Made by a program: the position numbers and the translations under genes
Notes under the pieces: generated by a model
Told to the model about the DNA's origin: nothing
The model's input: only the letters and a program-made list of their open reading frames with translations
Database searches by the model: none
Assembly: GCA_024233115.1 (NCBI GenBank)
Contig: JACKQB010000003.1
Span: 372,001-436,000 of the forward strand
Source: Akkermansiaceae bacterium
GTDB lineage: Bacteria > Verrucomicrobiota > Verrucomicrobiia > Verrucomicrobiales > Akkermansiaceae
Direction of reading: 5' to 3'
DNA: 64,000 bases
In this document: in pieces, positions 63,398 to 64,000 of the stretch
How positions within the stretch are numbered: position 1 is the first letter of the stretch
Layout of the letters: every line of letters begins with the position of its first letter

Positions 63398-64000
63398 TCA
63401 AGTGATGGTGACTTTTTTGCCCCAGAGTGTGGGGTCGAGCTCTTGTCGGGCACGCCCTAACAAACCTTCAGCCTTTTCAGGATCATCAAGAAAGGCCATC
63501 ATGGTGGAGCCGGAGCCAGACATCATGGCAGCTTGGACTTCCGGCTGGTTCAGAAGCCAGGTTTTTATTTCCGCTAGAAACCGGTGCTTGTAAAAAACGG
63601 GTTTTTCCAGGTCATTGACGATCTCACCCCAGGGCAATTTTTGAGGGCCATAGTCCACACCATAAAGAGGTTCGGCGTTTAGGCTGTTTTTGTAGGCATC
63701 GGGAGTGGCTACCCCGAAGCTGGGTTTGAGCAGCAGGATACGGGTGCCGGCCACCCGGGGCAGGTCGACGGGTGTCACATGCTCCCCCCGGCCACCGATC
63801 ATGCAGGCTTGTTGGTAGATGAAAAACGGCACATCGGAGCCAAAGGCCGCGCCCATCCCGGCGAGTTCATCCAGCGACAGCCCTGCGCCCTCGAGATCAT
63901 TGAGTGCCAGCAGCGTGGTTGCAGCGTCACTACTCCCCCCCCCCAGTCCGGCACCGTGGGGGACGTTTTTTTCCAGGGTGATTTCCCAGCGGCAGGGATT
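63398..64000 (-). CDS. ispE: 4-diphosphocytidyl-2-C-methyl-D-erythritol kinase, 5' truncated by window edge
   Basis: Only the C-terminal two thirds are in the window (about 200 residues); the frame is open to base 64000, with the listed ATG at 63856 being internal. IspE phosphorylates CDP-methylerythritol in the MEP pathway. The GHMP-kinase ATP loop is PHGAGLGGGSSDAATTLLAL, followed by SDVPFF and, near the C-terminus, AAMMSGSGSTMMAFL. The three Gly codons in the loop lie in a G10 run (63925-63934 region). The pathway partner ispH is at 17312. Confidence 0.93.
   Translation of the reverse strand, partial: NPCRWEITLEKNVPHGAGLGGGSSDAATTLLALNDLEGAGLSLDELAGMGAAFGSDVPFFIYQQACMIGGRGEHVTPVDLPRVAGTRILLLKPSFGVATPDAYKNSLNAEPLYGVDYGPQKLPWGEIVNDLEKPVFYKHRFLAEIKTWLLNQPEVQAAMMSGSGSTMMAFLDDPEKAEGLLGRARQELDPTLWGKKVTIT

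Overview
The window is about 57% G+C by eye and looks like chromosome of a free-living member of the Verrucomicrobiota, probably Verrucomicrobiales (Akkermansiaceae/Rubritaleaceae-like). This is an inference from four PEP-CTERM proteins ending in the VPEPSSAALLGLGG-type anchor, a PVC-type CxxCH heme protein with NPCBM and ThuA partners, a GntR/LacI-type hybrid regulator, and almost no Shine-Dalgarno sequences. No rRNA, tRNA, CRISPR array, prophage or insertion sequence was recognised.

Layout: 1-2870 is a tandem array of three PEP-CTERM genes, each closed by a near-identical terminator. 3009-8140 is a housekeeping run: a Cys-rich small protein, prmC, murA and a primary sigma factor with a histone-H1-like lysine-rich N-terminus. 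8277-13267 holds a NagB-type deaminase/isomerase, a secreted ThuA protein and a large PVC cytochrome-like protein; an A9 tract probably separates the last two artificially or by a frameshift. 13307-22555 carries an AddA-like helicase-nuclease, a YwaF-type membrane protein, a plant/cyanobacterial-type IspH, a secreted TPR protein, aroC and a CvpA-like protein.

22671-28733 is a cbb3 oxidase operon (small CcoS-like ORF, fused ccoNO, ccoQ, ccoP, ccoG, a 52-aa membrane ORF, SafE/TauE-like protein). It is completed at 32323 by a CcoI-type copper ATPase. Between them are a GntR/LacI regulator, a fourth PEP-CTERM gene and an outer-membrane barrel. A PocR-AraC regulator, a small cytochrome c, gatB, a nucleotidyltransferase-like gene pair and a secreted protein follow.

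39291-42642 is pstSCAB on the minus strand, divergent from tdh and a thioredoxin-like ferredoxin. 44251-53384 holds an M42 peptidase, a YmdB-type phosphodiesterase, a cell-wall amidase, two unrecognised envelope proteins, an ECF sigma factor, a soluble sugar dehydrogenase, a YchJ protein and a metallophosphoesterase. 53360-59907 is a tetR-OMF-MFP-RND efflux operon. 60012-64000 (minus) carries lpxI, trpB, a squalene/phytoene synthase and partial ispE; with ispH this puts two MEP-pathway genes and a prenyl-condensing enzyme in the window.

Over-arching signals: a recurrent CTAACA/TGTTAG hexamer on both strands, pervasive leaders without Shine-Dalgarno, two inverted-repeat intergenic elements (56510-56681, 62190-62370) and several short low-complexity repeats. 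All start choices and functional calls come from reading the sequence; no database search was run.
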